DNA of 46,188 nucleotides from positions 1-46,188 of the forward strand of contig JAUCQD010000032.1 in NCBI GenBank assembly GCA_030372945.1. Reading direction: 5' to 3'. A program made the translations under genes and the position numbers. The notes beneath the pieces are model-generated. The model saw only the letters and a program-made list of their open reading frames with translations. It ran no database searches and was not told the origin of the DNA. Positions 14,780-24,543 of the stretch are shown one piece after another (positions within the stretch are counted from its first letter, which is position 1; each line of letters opens with the position of its first letter). The stretch is from Methanothrix sp. (lineage in GTDB: Archaea > Halobacteriota > Methanosarcinia > Methanotrichales > Methanotrichaceae).

Positions 14780-15399
14780 CGCCTCTCTCGTATTATCATT
14801 ATCAATAGCTCTCTTATCTTCTTTTCCCGCAGGGCGTTGATCAAGGCAACAGACGGCCAGAGCATCCTTACTCCAAGCTCGAATGTGATATCTCCTTCCA
14901 GCAGTTGCTCCTCAAAGCAGGGCTCTATGTGGATGCTTGTGCGCAAGTGACCTGTGGCTGCTGCTAAGGACCAAAGATAACCGCTCATCACAGCGGTCTG
15001 TACAGGGTCGTACAGCCCAAAGCAGATGCTACAGGATGCCTTTTGAAAATTTATCGATTTGCTCAGATATTTTAAGGACGGGATGGCTGCCTGGATGGCA
15101 TCAAGCAGGGATTTTATGCCGACTGGATGAGATGAGCTGTGTTCTGGAGAGTCAGTCGAACTTGGCTCATCAGCTGATGCAGGCTCGATAGTCGGCATAA
15201 AATCCCTGAATCCTTTTTTTATGGCAACTCCAAGCCAGATGATTTTGTAGGACATCTGCATCATCGGGCCTCTTATTCTCAAGCCAAATGAGAGATTGAG
15301 GGGGATGATAAAAAAGAGGACCAAAAACAAGAGAATTAGTGCTGCCAAAATCAATATCATCGAGAACAGGCTGTGGGAGACCTGCATCCATGTGAGCAT
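14776..15399 (-). CDS. DUF2953 domain protein, membrane-anchored
   Basis: 207 aa. One strong N-terminal membrane helix (FSMILILAALILLFLVLFFI), a variable Ser/Pro-rich linker near residue 80, then a C-terminal region with FGLYDPVQTAVMSGYLWSL..HIEPCFEE that matches the DUF2953 pattern. In Bacillus the equivalent gene (ytfI) sits beside gerW/ytfJ, as here. Topology suggests a small outside or lumen-facing domain or a membrane-tethered cytoplasmic one; the sequence does not decide. Confidence 0.75.
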   Translation of the reverse strand: MLTWMQVSHSLFSMILILAALILLFLVLFFIIPLNLSFGLRIRGPMMQMSYKIIWLGVAIKKGFRDFMPTIEPASADEPSSTDSPEHSSSHPVGIKSLLDAIQAAIPSLKYLSKSINFQKASCSICFGLYDPVQTAVMSGYLWSLAAATGHLRTSIHIEPCFEEQLLEGDITFELGVRMLWPSVALINALREKKIRELLIMIIRERR

Positions 15400-15408
15400 C
15401 GAAAAGAC

Positions 15409-15816
15409 CTACTCGATGTTAATTTTGGCAATCTGTCCGGGCTTCTTCTCTCTGTCCTCCTTTCTGCCTGTCAGTTTTTCCATCACGATGTGGGCGATGT
15501 TTGCCATCGGCTCAGAGAGAGGACTTGGAGCCCCCAAGGGAACGACCTTCACGCCCTCAGAGCCGGCGATCCCTTTGAAGACGATCACCACAGCCACAGG
15601 AAAGACGCCCACTCCCCCACCGGCTCCTCCAGTCACCCCTCTATTGCCCAAATCTTCGCTCCCGCGACCAATGCCAGTGCCAAAGCCCATGCCCATCTTC
15701 GTGATGGGTATGATGATCTTGTCCTCCATCTCTATAGGCTCGCCGATTATGTTTCTGGCCGAGAGAGCTTTGAGGAGCTCATCAACCGTGGCCTTTATGG
15801 CATCCTCTGCAGCCAT
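15409..15816 (-). CDS. GerW/YtfJ family protein
   Basis: 135 aa. The family hallmark is a helical N-terminus, then KIIIPITKMGMGFGTGIG, a glycine-rich loop (GVTGGAGGGVGVFPVAVVIV) and VKVVPLG. In Firmicutes the protein is needed for spore germination, but homologues occur in non-sporulating archaea where the role is unknown. ATG 15816 follows GGGAGAT at good spacing. First gene of the operon with DUF2953, a hypothetical and DUF99. Confidence 0.85.
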   Translation of the reverse strand: MAAEDAIKATVDELLKALSARNIIGEPIEMEDKIIIPITKMGMGFGTGIGRGSEDLGNRGVTGGAGGGVGVFPVAVVIVFKGIAGSEGVKVVPLGAPSPLSEPMANIAHIVMEKLTGRKEDREKKPGQIAKINIE

Positions 15817-15847
15817 CAATATCTCCCAAAATAACTATAGCCTCTGC

Positions 15848-15855
15848 GTATATAC
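15848..15855. promoter_or_regulatory. Palindromic TATA-like element between gerW-like gene and leuA
   Basis: GTATATAC reads the same on both strands and sits about 36 bases upstream of the GerW-like ATG (15816). It suits that gene. It is about 115 bases from leuA, so a second promoter (perhaps near 15912) may serve the other direction. Confidence 0.4.
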
Positions 15856-15965
15856 TCCTTTCTGCCTGAAGTTCGATCCCAAGCCGGTAGCGTCGTTAGC
15901 TTTATCAATCATTAAAGATCAAAAGGCCAGAACCGGCCTGTTGGCCGAAAGGTGATTGAACATGA

Positions 15966-17489
15966 ATGCGTGGGATCGCTTTATCGGATAAAATCCGATT
16001 TCTTGACACTACGTTGCGTGATGGTGAACAAACGCCCGGCGTCTCCCTCGATGTGGAGGAGAAGCTTGCCATCGCACGCGGGCTGGACTCCTTGGGTGTG
16101 CAAGTGATTGAGGCTGGCTCTGCCATGACCTCTGAGGGAGAGCGTCAGTCAATAAAGGCAGTTGCCGCTTCTGGTCTTGATGCTGAAATCTGCAGCTATG
16201 CTCGCGCATTGACTTCAGATGTTGATGCTGCCCTGGACTGCGATGTCGATTCCATCCATCTCGTTGTGCCTGCATCAGACCTTCACATCGAATGCAAGCT
16301 CAGGTCTGACAGAAAATCAGTGATACGTAAAGCCGTAGAAGTGACGGAGTTTGCAAAAGACCATGGACTGATCGTGGAATTGAGCGGCGAAGATGCCAGC
16401 AGGGCGGACCTGGATTATCTGACAAGCCTTTACATGGCAGGAATTGATGCAGGCGCTGACAGGCTGGCCTTCTGCGACACTGTTGGCGTGCTGGTTCCAG
16501 AGGTGACGGCCGAGATCTTTGAGAGGCTGTCTCACCTTTGCAAGCCCATAAGCGTGCACTGCCACAACGACTTTGGAATGGCCACTGCCAATACCGTGGC
16601 GGCCTTGCGGGCAGGGGCGGCCCAGGCGCACGTGACCGTAAATGGCATTGGGGAGCGTGCAGGAAATGCCAGCCTGGAAGAGGTTGTCATGACATTGGAG
16701 TCCCTCTACAAGATCAACACAGGGATCAAATGCCAGGACATCTACCAGCTATCGCGGCTCGTATCGCGAACGGCTGGACTGCCTCTCTCTCCCAACAAGG
16801 CAATAGTCGGAGAGAATGCCTTCACACATGAGGCAGGAATTCACGTGCACGGCCTCCTGGCGAACACCAAGACATACGAGCCGATGCAACCTGAGACAGT
16901 GGGCAGGAAGAGGCGCATTGTGCTCGGCAAGCATGCTGGCCGGGCCTCTGTGGAGCTTGCTCTGCATGAGTTCGGCATACGCGTCTCTGAGGACCAGTTG
17001 GCTCAGATAGTCTCAAGGGTAAAGGAGCTGGGCGACAAGGGCAAGCGCGTGTCGGATGCAGATTTACAGACGATAGCCGATACGGTGCTCTCCATCCAGA
17101 AGGAGCCGAAGGTCAAGCTGCATGAGCTGACTGTGGTAGCAGGAAATACGGTAACTCCTACGGCCTCCGTGAAGATCCAGCTCAACGGCTCTGAGAAGCT
17201 GGAGGCTGGCATTGGCGTTGGGCCCGTGGACGCGGCGATCAATGCGATTCGCAGGGCGATCTCTGGGGTTGCAGACGTCCGCCTTGAAGAGTATCATGTG
17301 GACGCCATCACAGGTGGAACAAATGCGCTGGTGGAAGTATGGGTGACGATGGCAATGGCTGACAGGAAGATCACTGCTCGGGGAGCAGACGCTGACATAA
17401 TCATGGCATCGGTCGAGGCTGTGCTGGAGGGCATCAACAGGCTGATGCGGCTGGAAGAGGAGGACAGGCTAAGATGTCAAATAAGATGA
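15966..17489 (+). CDS. leuA: 2-isopropylmalate synthase (or citramalate synthase)
   Basis: 507 aa. Claisen-type condensation of acetyl-CoA with a 2-oxoacid: [17 protein letters not shown] at the N-terminus, [14 protein letters not shown] (metal-binding HxH), [16 protein letters not shown], and a C-terminal LeuA-type regulatory domain (~residues 380-500) that mediates leucine or isoleucine feedback. Adjacent ilvBNC favours LeuA, but citramalate synthase (CimA) has the same architecture in methanogens and is a real alternative. ATG 15966 has GGTGA at 15951. It overlaps ilvB by 16 bases. Confidence 0.85.
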   Translation: MRGIALSDKIRFLDTTLRDGEQTPGVSLDVEEKLAIARGLDSLGVQVIEAGSAMTSEGERQSIKAVAASGLDAEICSYARALTSDVDAALDCDVDSIHLVVPASDLHIECKLRSDRKSVIRKAVEVTEFAKDHGLIVELSGEDASRADLDYLTSLYMAGIDAGADRLAFCDTVGVLVPEVTAEIFERLSHLCKPISVHCHNDFGMATANTVAALRAGAAQAHVTVNGIGERAGNASLEEVVMTLESLYKINTGIKCQDIYQLSRLVSRTAGLPLSPNKAIVGENAFTHEAGIHVHGLLANTKTYEPMQPETVGRKRRIVLGKHAGRASVELALHEFGIRVSEDQLAQIVSRVKELGDKGKRVSDADLQTIADTVLSIQKEPKVKLHELTVVAGNTVTPTASVKIQLNGSEKLEAGIGVGPVDAAINAIRRAISGVADVRLEEYHVDAITGGTNALVEVWVTMAMADRKITARGADADIIMASVEAVLEGINRLMRLEEEDRLRCQIR

Positions 17490-19228
17490 CAGGTGCCCAG
17501 GCGGTATTGGAGTGTCTGAAGAGGGAAGGCGTAGACGTGGTATTCGGACTTCCCGGCGGGGTACTGCTGCCCCTCTACGATGCCATCTATCAGTCGGATA
17601 TTCGCCATATTCTGGTGCGGCATGAGCAGGGTGCAGCTCATATGGCCGATGGCTATGCCAGAGCTACTGGAAATGTTGGAGTGTGCATCGCAACCTCCGG
17701 GCCCGGGGCGACGAACCTTGTCACTGGGATTGCCAATGCCTACATGGACTCAGTGCCAATGGTGGCCATCACAGGCCAGGTCAACACCTGGCTGATAGGC
17801 AAGGATGCTTTCCAGGAGGCGGACATAACGGGAATCACCCTGCCAATAACCAAGCACAACTATCTCCTGCGCAGCGCCAAAGATATCTCTCGCGTCTTTC
17901 GCGAGGCTTTCTACATCGCTCGCACAGGCCGCCCGGGACCTGTGCTGATCGATCTTCCAAGAGATGTGACTGTGGATGAGGTTGAGTTCACCTGGCCTGA
18001 GGTGAATTTGCCAGGCTATCATCCCTCTGTCAAGGTGCATGAGATGCAGATCAAGAAGGCTGCCAGGGCACTGATGGAGGCACAGAGGCCTGTGATCTAC
18101 GTTGGAGGTGGTGTGAAGCTCGCAGGCGCCCATAAGTCGCTCTTCGACCTGGCGACGAAGATCAACGCCCCTGTCACAACGACGCTCATGGGCATAGGCT
18201 GCTTCCCCGAGGACCATCCTCTCTCTTTAGGGATGCTCGGGATGCATGGCACAAAGTATGCCAACTATGCCATCCAGGAGTCGGACTTGATATTGGCCGT
18301 TGGCGCCAGGTTTGACGATCGTGTGACAGGAAAGATCTCCAGCTTCGCTCCCCACGCCAAGATAGTTCATATCGATGTGGACCCAGCAGAAGTTGGCAAG
18401 AACGTGCGCGTGGACATCCCCGTGGTGGGAGATGCAAAGAATGCATTGATGGCGCTTGAAAAGGAGGTCCAGCCCAAACCGAGGAGTGCGTGGAATGAGA
18501 AGATCGATGGCTGGAAGAGAGACTATCCTCTGACCTACATTCCCGATATGAATATCATCAAGCCTCAATTCGTGATCGAGAAGCTCTGTCAGCTTGCGCC
18601 CGATGCCATCATCACAACAGAGGTGGGTCAGAATCAGATGTGGGCAGCGCAGTTCTTTGTGCACAAGGACCCACAGAAGTTCATATCATCAGGTGGCCTG
18701 GGCACCATGGGATACGGATTTCCTGCAGCCATCGGGGCCAAGATAGGTCGCCCGGAGTGCGATGTGATCGACATCGCAGGCGATGGCAGTTTTCTCATGA
18801 ACAGCCAGGAGCTGGCGACAGCTGTTGTGAACGATATCCCTGTGAAGGTGGCAATTTTAAACAACGGATGCCTTGGAATGGTTCGGCAGTGGCAGGAGCT
18901 CTTCTTCGAGAAGAGGTATTCAGCCACGATCCTTGGAAGGACCAGCCCAGATTTCGTCAAGCTGGCCGAGGCCTACGGCGCAATGGGATTGAGGGCCACT
19001 AAGCCATCAGAGGTCGAACCCGTGATCCGCGCAGCTTTGGCTACCGACAGGCCTGTCATCATGGACTTCATAGTAAACCCGGCAGAGAAAGTCTCGCCGA
19101 TGGTGCCAGCTGGCGCAACATTGAGCGAGATTTTGGAGCTTGAGTGGTGCGAAGAGGGCCACATCAGTCACCTGGAGAAGGTCTACGCCGATGCTCGCAA
19201 AGCGATCTTTGGAGAGGAGGGGTACTAG
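17474..19228 (+). CDS. ilvB: Acetolactate synthase, large (catalytic) subunit
   Basis: 584 aa thiamine diphosphate enzyme forming 2-acetolactate or 2-aceto-2-hydroxybutyrate in branched-chain amino acid synthesis. Catalytic glutamate in RHEQGAAHMADGYARATG, FAD-binding central domain (GARFDDRVTG), and ThDP/Mg motif GDGSFLMNSQELATAV..VAILNN. Full length. The start lies inside leuA, with GGAGG about ten bases upstream. It is followed at once by ilvN. Confidence 0.96.
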   Translation: MSNKMTGAQAVLECLKREGVDVVFGLPGGVLLPLYDAIYQSDIRHILVRHEQGAAHMADGYARATGNVGVCIATSGPGATNLVTGIANAYMDSVPMVAITGQVNTWLIGKDAFQEADITGITLPITKHNYLLRSAKDISRVFREAFYIARTGRPGPVLIDLPRDVTVDEVEFTWPEVNLPGYHPSVKVHEMQIKKAARALMEAQRPVIYVGGGVKLAGAHKSLFDLATKINAPVTTTLMGIGCFPEDHPLSLGMLGMHGTKYANYAIQESDLILAVGARFDDRVTGKISSFAPHAKIVHIDVDPAEVGKNVRVDIPVVGDAKNALMALEKEVQPKPRSAWNEKIDGWKRDYPLTYIPDMNIIKPQFVIEKLCQLAPDAIITTEVGQNQMWAAQFFVHKDPQKFISSGGLGTMGYGFPAAIGAKIGRPECDVIDIAGDGSFLMNSQELATAVVNDIPVKVAILNNGCLGMVRQWQELFFEKRYSATILGRTSPDFVKLAEAYGAMGLRATKPSEVEPVIRAALATDRPVIMDFIVNPAEKVSPMVPAGATLSEILELEWCEEGHISHLEKVYADARKAIFGEEGY

Positions 19229-19720
19229 ATGAGACACACCATCGCTGTCATAGTAGAGAATAAGTCGGGTGTTTTGACCCGCATTGCAGGGCTCTTCAGC
19301 CGCAGGTCCTTCAACATCGACAGCCTCTCAGTAGGTGCTACCGACAATCCTGATTACTCCCGCATGACCATCACAGTCGAAGGGGACAAAGATGTTCTGG
19401 AGCAGGTCATAAAGCAGCTTAGCAAGCTGATAAATGTCATTCGAGTCAGCGAGCTTGTCCCCTCGGAGTCTGTGGAGAGGGAGCTTGCAGTCATAAAGGT
19501 GACAGCCGACAAGGATACCAGGGGCGAGATCATGCAGATCGCGAACATCTTCAGGGCCAAGGTCATCGATGTCTCGGCGCGCTCAATGATCATCGAGGTT
19601 ACTGGCGATGAGGAGAAGATCAACGCCATCGTTCAGTTGCTGCGACAGTTCGGGATCAAGGAGATGGCTCGTACCGGCAAGGTCTCCATGGTCAGGGGCA
19701 CAAGGGTGATCAAGGCCTAA
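19229..19720 (+). CDS. ilvN: Acetolactate synthase, small (regulatory) subunit
   Basis: 163 aa. N-terminal ACT domain ([24 protein letters not shown], then NIDSLSVG) that binds valine, plus the C-terminal ALS_ss_C domain ([18 protein letters not shown]). It activates and confers feedback inhibition on the large subunit. ATG directly follows the ilvB stop; GGAGAGGAGGGG serves as ribosome-binding site. Confidence 0.96.
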   Translation: MRHTIAVIVENKSGVLTRIAGLFSRRSFNIDSLSVGATDNPDYSRMTITVEGDKDVLEQVIKQLSKLINVIRVSELVPSESVERELAVIKVTADKDTRGEIMQIANIFRAKVIDVSARSMIIEVTGDEEKINAIVQLLRQFGIKEMARTGKVSMVRGTRVIKA

Positions 19721-19740
19721 CAGCTCCTCGGGCAGAAAGC

Positions 19741-19750
19741 CCTTTTAAGG
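19741..19750 (+). promoter_or_regulatory. Possible promoter for ilvC
   Basis: CCTTTTAAGG, an inverted TATA-like element 75 bases upstream of ilvC in the 104-base gap after ilvN. It would allow ilvC to be transcribed separately. Weak evidence. Confidence 0.25.
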
Positions 19751-19824
19751 TAAGAGCTTCATCAACATTTTTGTGATTGTCGTTATTATTATGACTTTAG
19801 GAAAAGAGAAAAGGAGGAATAAAA

Positions 19825-20820
19825 TTGGCAAAGGTGTACCATGACAAGGATGCAGATCTGAGGGTTTTGAGGGACAAGACGATCGCCATCATTGGCTGGG
19901 GCAGCCAGGGGCATGCGCAGGGCGAGAACCTTAAGGACTCTGGCCTGGATGTCATAGCAGCGGGCCGCAATGGATCAGCAGCACTGAAGAGGGCCGAGGC
20001 CGCGGGCGTGAGGGTCATGAGCGTGGAGGAGGCTGCGAAGGAGGCGGACTACATCCAGATCCTTCTGCCAGATGAGGTGCAGGGCAAGGTCTACCGTGAG
20101 AGCATCGCGCCCCACCTGGAGGAGGGCAAGATCCTCGGCTTCTCCCATGGCTTCAATATTCGCTACTTCCAGATCGTGCCCCCTAAGGATGTGGACGTCG
20201 TCATGGTTGCTCCAAAGGGGCCTGGCGATCTGGTGCGCCGGACCTTTCAGGAGGGCCAGGGCGTTCCATGTCTCGTGGCAGTTGAGCAGGATGCCTCTGG
20301 CTCTGCCATGATGAGGGCGCTGGCCTATGCCAAGGGCATCGGCGGCACGAGGGCGGGCGTAATCGAGACCACATTCACCGAGGAGACTGAGACGGATCTG
20401 TTCGGCGAGCAGGTGGATTTGTGCGGCGGCGTCACCGAGATGGTCAAGGCTGCGTTTGAGACTATGGTTGAAGCCGGTTACCAGCCAGAGATCGCTTACT
20501 TCGAGGCATGCCATGAGCTGAAGCTGATCGTTGATCTGATTTATGAGGGCGGGCTGATGCGCATGTGGAACAACGTCTCAAACACGGCGGAGTATGGCGG
20601 AATGACCCGTGGCCAGCGCATCATAAACGAAGAGTCCCGCGAGGAGATGAGGGCCATACTGGCGGAGATTCAGTCTGGTGAGTTTGCCCGCGAGTGGATA
20701 CTCGAGAGCCAGGCAGGCTTGCCTGTGAAAAAGTCGCTTGAGAAGATCGAGTCGGAGCATCCGCTTGAGCAGGTGGGCTCACAGCTGCGCTCAATGATGT
20801 CCTGGATGAAGAAAAAGTAA
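19825..20820 (+). CDS. ilvC: Ketol-acid reductoisomerase (NADP+)
   Basis: 331 aa class I enzyme converting acetolactate to dihydroxyisovalerate. Rossmann motif [22 protein letters not shown] after VVMVAP, and the C-terminal knotted domain with [14 protein letters not shown] and EVCHELK-like [16 protein letters not shown] (Mg ligands). TTG start at 19825 is preceded by a very strong AAGGAGGAAT. Completes the leuA-ilvBNC pathway block. Confidence 0.96.
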   Translation: MAKVYHDKDADLRVLRDKTIAIIGWGSQGHAQGENLKDSGLDVIAAGRNGSAALKRAEAAGVRVMSVEEAAKEADYIQILLPDEVQGKVYRESIAPHLEEGKILGFSHGFNIRYFQIVPPKDVDVVMVAPKGPGDLVRRTFQEGQGVPCLVAVEQDASGSAMMRALAYAKGIGGTRAGVIETTFTEETETDLFGEQVDLCGGVTEMVKAAFETMVEAGYQPEIAYFEACHELKLIVDLIYEGGLMRMWNNVSNTAEYGGMTRGQRIINEESREEMRAILAEIQSGEFAREWILESQAGLPVKKSLEKIESEHPLEQVGSQLRSMMSWMKKK

Positions 20821-20840
20821 GCTTTATATCATGGGAAGTA

Positions 20841-20900
20841 GTAGCATGGTGACTGGAAGGGCGCACAAGTTCCCGCGTCCTGAAAACGATGCCATGCTAC
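20841..20900. repeat. Inverted repeat downstream of ilvC
   Basis: GTAGCATGG at 20841-20849 and CCATGCTAC at 20892-20900 are perfectly complementary (9 bp, extendable by two G-U pairs) around a 42-base loop that has further internal pairing. A TATA-like TTTATAT lies at 20823-20829 just after the ilvC stop. No T-run follows, so it is not a classic terminator. Confidence 0.55.
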
Positions 20901-20920
20901 CATGGCCTCGTGATAGACGA

Positions 20921-21000
20921 TTATAAAAACCATCGACAACTACATCACAGGAGGGAGGAGCAGTTCCAGAAGCGCGGGCCTGATGGGCTCGCGTTTCGGG
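20921..21000 (+). other. Possible small RNA or leader-like element with hairpin
   Basis: TTATAAAA at 20921-20928 is followed about 25 bases later by AGGAGGGAGGAG (20949-20960) and an 8-bp hairpin (20973-20980 with 20986-20993, loop TGATG). No convincing reading frame follows. It lies between convergent ilvC and the response regulator gene. A short transcript is possible, unproven. Confidence 0.3.
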
Positions 21001-21008
21001 GGCTGTAA

Positions 21009-22280
21009 TCAGAGGATTTTCTCCTGTGCAGGACTGGTCTGGATCTTTGGCATAATCGACTCAGGAAGGATTGGGCTTGTTATCCTATCAGTCTCCAGAA
21101 GGTATCCTATTCTGGAAGCTGCCCTCTCCAGAAAAGATAGACATGAGCCATTTCCATCCTTGCAGGCGATCACAACAGCTCCTTTTGCTTTGCCACAACA
21201 CAGGATGGGCGCAGAGATCCACGTCAGAGGTTCGTCTCTTGATCTGTGAGCCTTTGCAACGCAGAGAAGAAGGCTCAGCTCTATGCTATCTATGAAATTT
21301 ATGAGTTCTTCCACAGATCCCCTCAGCGCTCGCAGCACGAGGCCCTTCTCCTCCTGCAGAAATACGCCTCCCACATCTGCTCCATCCATTCCTGCGATCA
21401 CATGAGCCAGGGCATCAGCCAGATCCTTGTCTATATCGCCAATAGGCCGCAAACACCTCTCAGTTATTGCGTCGATGGCCGCCAATTCCCGATTGCTTCG
21501 CAGGACCTCTATCTCCAGCTCCTTTCTCTGGGTGATATCCAGGAGATTGCCCAGAATCGCCCTGCGACCTTCATACTCTATGGGAACTGTGCGAAACTCT
21601 ATCCAGCGCTTCGTCCCATCTTTGCGCATGACCTTCGACTCATAAATGGGCGCAGGAGCTTGCTGTTCTTGGTCCCGTCTGCTGATGCATTCCATATCAT
21701 CAGGCTTGACCAGATGCCAGAAGGGCATGCCGATGAGGCTCTCTGGCTTACAACCAAATATCTCGCCGAGCTTCGGATTGACCAGCTTGAAGATGCCGTC
21801 TTGCAAGATGTAAATGCCAGCAAGGGCATTCTCGACGACATTCCTGTGGATTCTCTCTGACCGCTCAATCTGCTCTCTCATAGCCCTCTCGCTGGCCTTG
21901 AACTTGGCCTCCTGAATGAGGTTCTCAAAGACGTAAGGAAGGCTCCTGAAGCTCTCCAGGCTCTTCACGACGTACTTTGTAGCCCTGTTCTCGAAAGCGA
22001 CTACTGCCATCTCGGTGGTGCCGTGGCCTGAGACCATGACTACTGGAATATCAGGGTCATGCTTGCGGATTCTGACGAGGACATCCAGGCCGCCGATCCC
22101 TGGCAAGACCAGATCCACAGAGATCAGGTCATATGCGATGGAGGCGAGCATCTCCAGCCCCTGCTCCCCAGTAGACGCGAAATCCAGGAAGAATTCATCG
22201 TGTCTTCTGAAGCCCATCCTTATGAGCTCAGCATGCTCAGGATCGTCTTCTATTATGAGAATGCGATAAGGCTTAACCAT
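21009..22280 (-). CDS. Response regulator with PAS and GAF-like domains
   Basis: 423 aa. Residues 5-120 are a receiver domain (IEDD at 11-13, phospho-acceptor D56 in ISVDLVLPG, VSGHG). A PAS domain follows at ~145-265 (NALAGIYILQDGIFKLVNPKLGEIFG, RKDGTKRWIEFRTVPI, DITQRK), then a GAF-like region at ~280-400. There is no histidine kinase or DNA-binding domain, so it likely works by protein contact within a phosphorelay. Such domain sets are frequent in methanogens of this order. ATG 22280 follows AGGAAGGACTG. No kinase gene is adjacent. Confidence 0.85.
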   Translation of the reverse strand: MVKPYRILIIEDDPEHAELIRMGFRRHDEFFLDFASTGEQGLEMLASIAYDLISVDLVLPGIGGLDVLVRIRKHDPDIPVVMVSGHGTTEMAVVAFENRATKYVVKSLESFRSLPYVFENLIQEAKFKASERAMREQIERSERIHRNVVENALAGIYILQDGIFKLVNPKLGEIFGCKPESLIGMPFWHLVKPDDMECISRRDQEQQAPAPIYESKVMRKDGTKRWIEFRTVPIEYEGRRAILGNLLDITQRKELEIEVLRSNRELAAIDAITERCLRPIGDIDKDLADALAHVIAGMDGADVGGVFLQEEKGLVLRALRGSVEELINFIDSIELSLLLCVAKAHRSRDEPLTWISAPILCCGKAKGAVVIACKDGNGSCLSFLERAASRIGYLLETDRITSPILPESIMPKIQTSPAQEKIL

Positions 22281-22395
22281 CAGTCCTTCCTACCCGAGAT
22301 AGGCATAAATGGTTTTGAATATTTCAGGCTTTCTCCCAGATGTATATGATTCAACCGCCATAGATAATAGACCATAATGCCAAATTCATTGATAG

Positions 22396-24543
22396 ATGAG
22401 ATACCTGATATCATTCATCCTGCTGCTTCTCATGGCATCCTGCCAGGCCAAGACCATTGTTGTCGATTCAGGCGGATTTGGAGATGCCGCATCTCTTGCA
22501 AGCGCAATAACCATGGCCAGTTCAGGAGACACAATTCTCCTCAAGCCCGGCAATTATAGCGGAGCCATAGTCGACCGCAGCCTGATCATCAATGGCTCGG
22601 ATCAGGTAAAACTCGATGGTTCACTGATTATAATCGCCCCAGGATGCAAGATCACAAATCTCGCCACAAAAAGCATCGGGAGAGATCCTGCGATTGTTCT
22701 TCAATCCACTGATAATCTTCTCGTTCGCTGCAAAGTGAGTGGGACCTCAATCGGGATTCGCGCGACGGGTGACGGCAACACTCTGCTGGACTGCAATGTT
22801 GATGCCTCCCAAGGGACGTGCATGGAGCTTCTTGGCAAGAGATGCAAAGTCCTAAACAGCACCTTCCTTGGCAATGTAGGCATCAAAATGAATGGCACAA
22901 TACAGAATACGATCGCAGGCTGCGAGATTCAGGCCACGCAAGGGGTGTTAATGGATCTCTCTATCAAGAACAGAATTGAGAAAAACAGCTTTTATGGAAG
23001 TGCTTTTGGCGTCGTTCTCTCCAGATCCTCGTCCAACCAAATATTGGAGAATAACATATCTGGCACCTATATTAGCGGAATTGACGTCACTGACTCAAAG
23101 GAGAACAACATCACAGGAAACTTCATATCAGGAGGCAAACTTGGAATCAGTCTGAGGGGGTCGCAAGGCAACAATGTGACCGAGAACGTATGCCAGAAGA
23201 ATGAGCGTGCTGGCATTTATGGAGACGGGGCAGCCTACAATTATCTGTCATACAATGAGCTCTCTGAAAACGGGAATGGCATCCTTTTATCAGGTTCAAG
23301 CGAAAATGGGCTCAAGTCGAACAACGCATCCAGAAATATCTACGGAATTTCCCTGAGGGGCTCGAAGGGAAACGTCCTGCGAGACAATGTCATGTTTGCA
23401 AACTCCTACAACCTTCGAATTGACGAGGGAGAGTCTTCCAGCGCTCATCTAGCAGCTTCTGGCCACGATTTCTACGTGCAGGACATGGACGAGTCCAATC
23501 TCGTCGATGGCAGGCCCATCTGCTATCTGATAGACGAAGCCGATCTGGTGGCACCGTCTGTCTGCGGCTTTTTGGGCATCATATCCTGCAAGAACATAAC
23601 TGCTTTGAACCTGAGCATATCCAATAGCAGCGCAGGCATTCTTGCAGTCAATTCCACCAACTTGAAAATCGCTGACAGCAGCGTATCAAGATCTGAAAAT
23701 GGGATCTATCTGAAGGACTGCTCTGCATGGACTGTAAAAGACTGCAGGGCCGCGAACTGCCAGATTGGTTATGCAGCATCATCGTCTTCGGACGGGACGT
23801 TCAAGAATGACCTTGCCTCCAACTGCTCTGAGGAGGGCTTTCGGGCCGACGACTCTCTGAACCTGAGCTTGCAAAATTGCAGCGCAAAATCCTGTTCTAC
23901 GGGCATATATCTCATGAGATCCAGGCTCTGCAACATTTTGGACTGCAGGGTGGATCAAAACCGGGAGGCTGGCATACAGCTCACCAGCTCTGACAGGTGC
24001 TCGCTCATCGGCAATGTCGCAACATTGAACGACCAAGGCATAGCACTTGCAGGCAGCAATGAATGTGTCCTGATGAACAACCGCGCAGAAGCAAACCAGC
24101 GGGACGGCATATCCCTTGTGCAGCTATTGATCGGCGAGCTTCAGGACAACGATGCCATCGGCAACGCTCAAGGCATTTTCGTCCAATCCTCAAAAAAACT
24201 ATTGATCAAAGGAAACAATATGAGTGAGAACAGCCGAAACGGCCTGCGCATGAGTGGTGCAGTCGGCTGCAACATCACAGATAACCGCCTTCAGAGCAAT
24301 CAGATTGCAGGGGCCAATTTGGTGGACTGCACTGCAAATTTCCTCTATCACAACCTATTTTTGGACAACGCAGTTCATAACGCCGTCGACAACAACCAAA
24401 ATCAATGGGATGCAGGGCCAAACGATGGAGGAAACTACTGGAGCGACCACAGGGTAGAGGGAAATCCAGGAGATGTGCCCATTCAGATACCATCAAAAGG
24501 AGTAGATCGCTATCCATTCCAGGATCCAGGAGGATGGCTGTGA
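22396..24543 (+). CDS. Secreted NosD-like right-handed beta-helix protein
   Basis: 715 aa. It starts with a signal peptide (MRYLISFILLLLMASCQA) and then repeats of ~22 residues with asparagine ladders, such as NNITGNFISGGKLGISLRGS, NILDCRVDQNREAGIQL and NNMSENSRNGLRMSG. These are the CASH/PbH1 repeats of NosD-type beta-solenoids, giving a secreted carbohydrate-binding or surface protein. The final NYWSDHRVEGNPGDVP with GVDRYPF is typical of methanogen members. It is exported and has no C-terminal anchor. Its TGA overlaps the ATG of the next gene (24543), an unexpected link to the tetrapyrrole operon. Confidence 0.85.
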   Translation: MRYLISFILLLLMASCQAKTIVVDSGGFGDAASLASAITMASSGDTILLKPGNYSGAIVDRSLIINGSDQVKLDGSLIIIAPGCKITNLATKSIGRDPAIVLQSTDNLLVRCKVSGTSIGIRATGDGNTLLDCNVDASQGTCMELLGKRCKVLNSTFLGNVGIKMNGTIQNTIAGCEIQATQGVLMDLSIKNRIEKNSFYGSAFGVVLSRSSSNQILENNISGTYISGIDVTDSKENNITGNFISGGKLGISLRGSQGNNVTENVCQKNERAGIYGDGAAYNYLSYNELSENGNGILLSGSSENGLKSNNASRNIYGISLRGSKGNVLRDNVMFANSYNLRIDEGESSSAHLAASGHDFYVQDMDESNLVDGRPICYLIDEADLVAPSVCGFLGIISCKNITALNLSISNSSAGILAVNSTNLKIADSSVSRSENGIYLKDCSAWTVKDCRAANCQIGYAASSSSDGTFKNDLASNCSEEGFRADDSLNLSLQNCSAKSCSTGIYLMRSRLCNILDCRVDQNREAGIQLTSSDRCSLIGNVATLNDQGIALAGSNECVLMNNRAEANQRDGISLVQLLIGELQDNDAIGNAQGIFVQSSKKLLIKGNNMSENSRNGLRMSGAVGCNITDNRLQSNQIAGANLVDCTANFLYHNLFLDNAVHNAVDNNQNQWDAGPNDGGNYWSDHRVEGNPGDVPIQIPSKGVDRYPFQDPGGWL

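Noticed and set aside
15926-15950. GGCC-rich short palindromes in the leuA leader as a riboswitch or attenuator
   Set aside because: Only a 5-bp stem is possible and there is no leader peptide or T-run; too weak to support.
20841-20900. Inverted repeat after ilvC as an intrinsic terminator
   Set aside because: The loop is 42 bases long and no T-run follows on either strand.
21009-22280. Response regulator gene as a hybrid histidine kinase
   Set aside because: No HisKA or HATPase_c motifs are present in its sequence.
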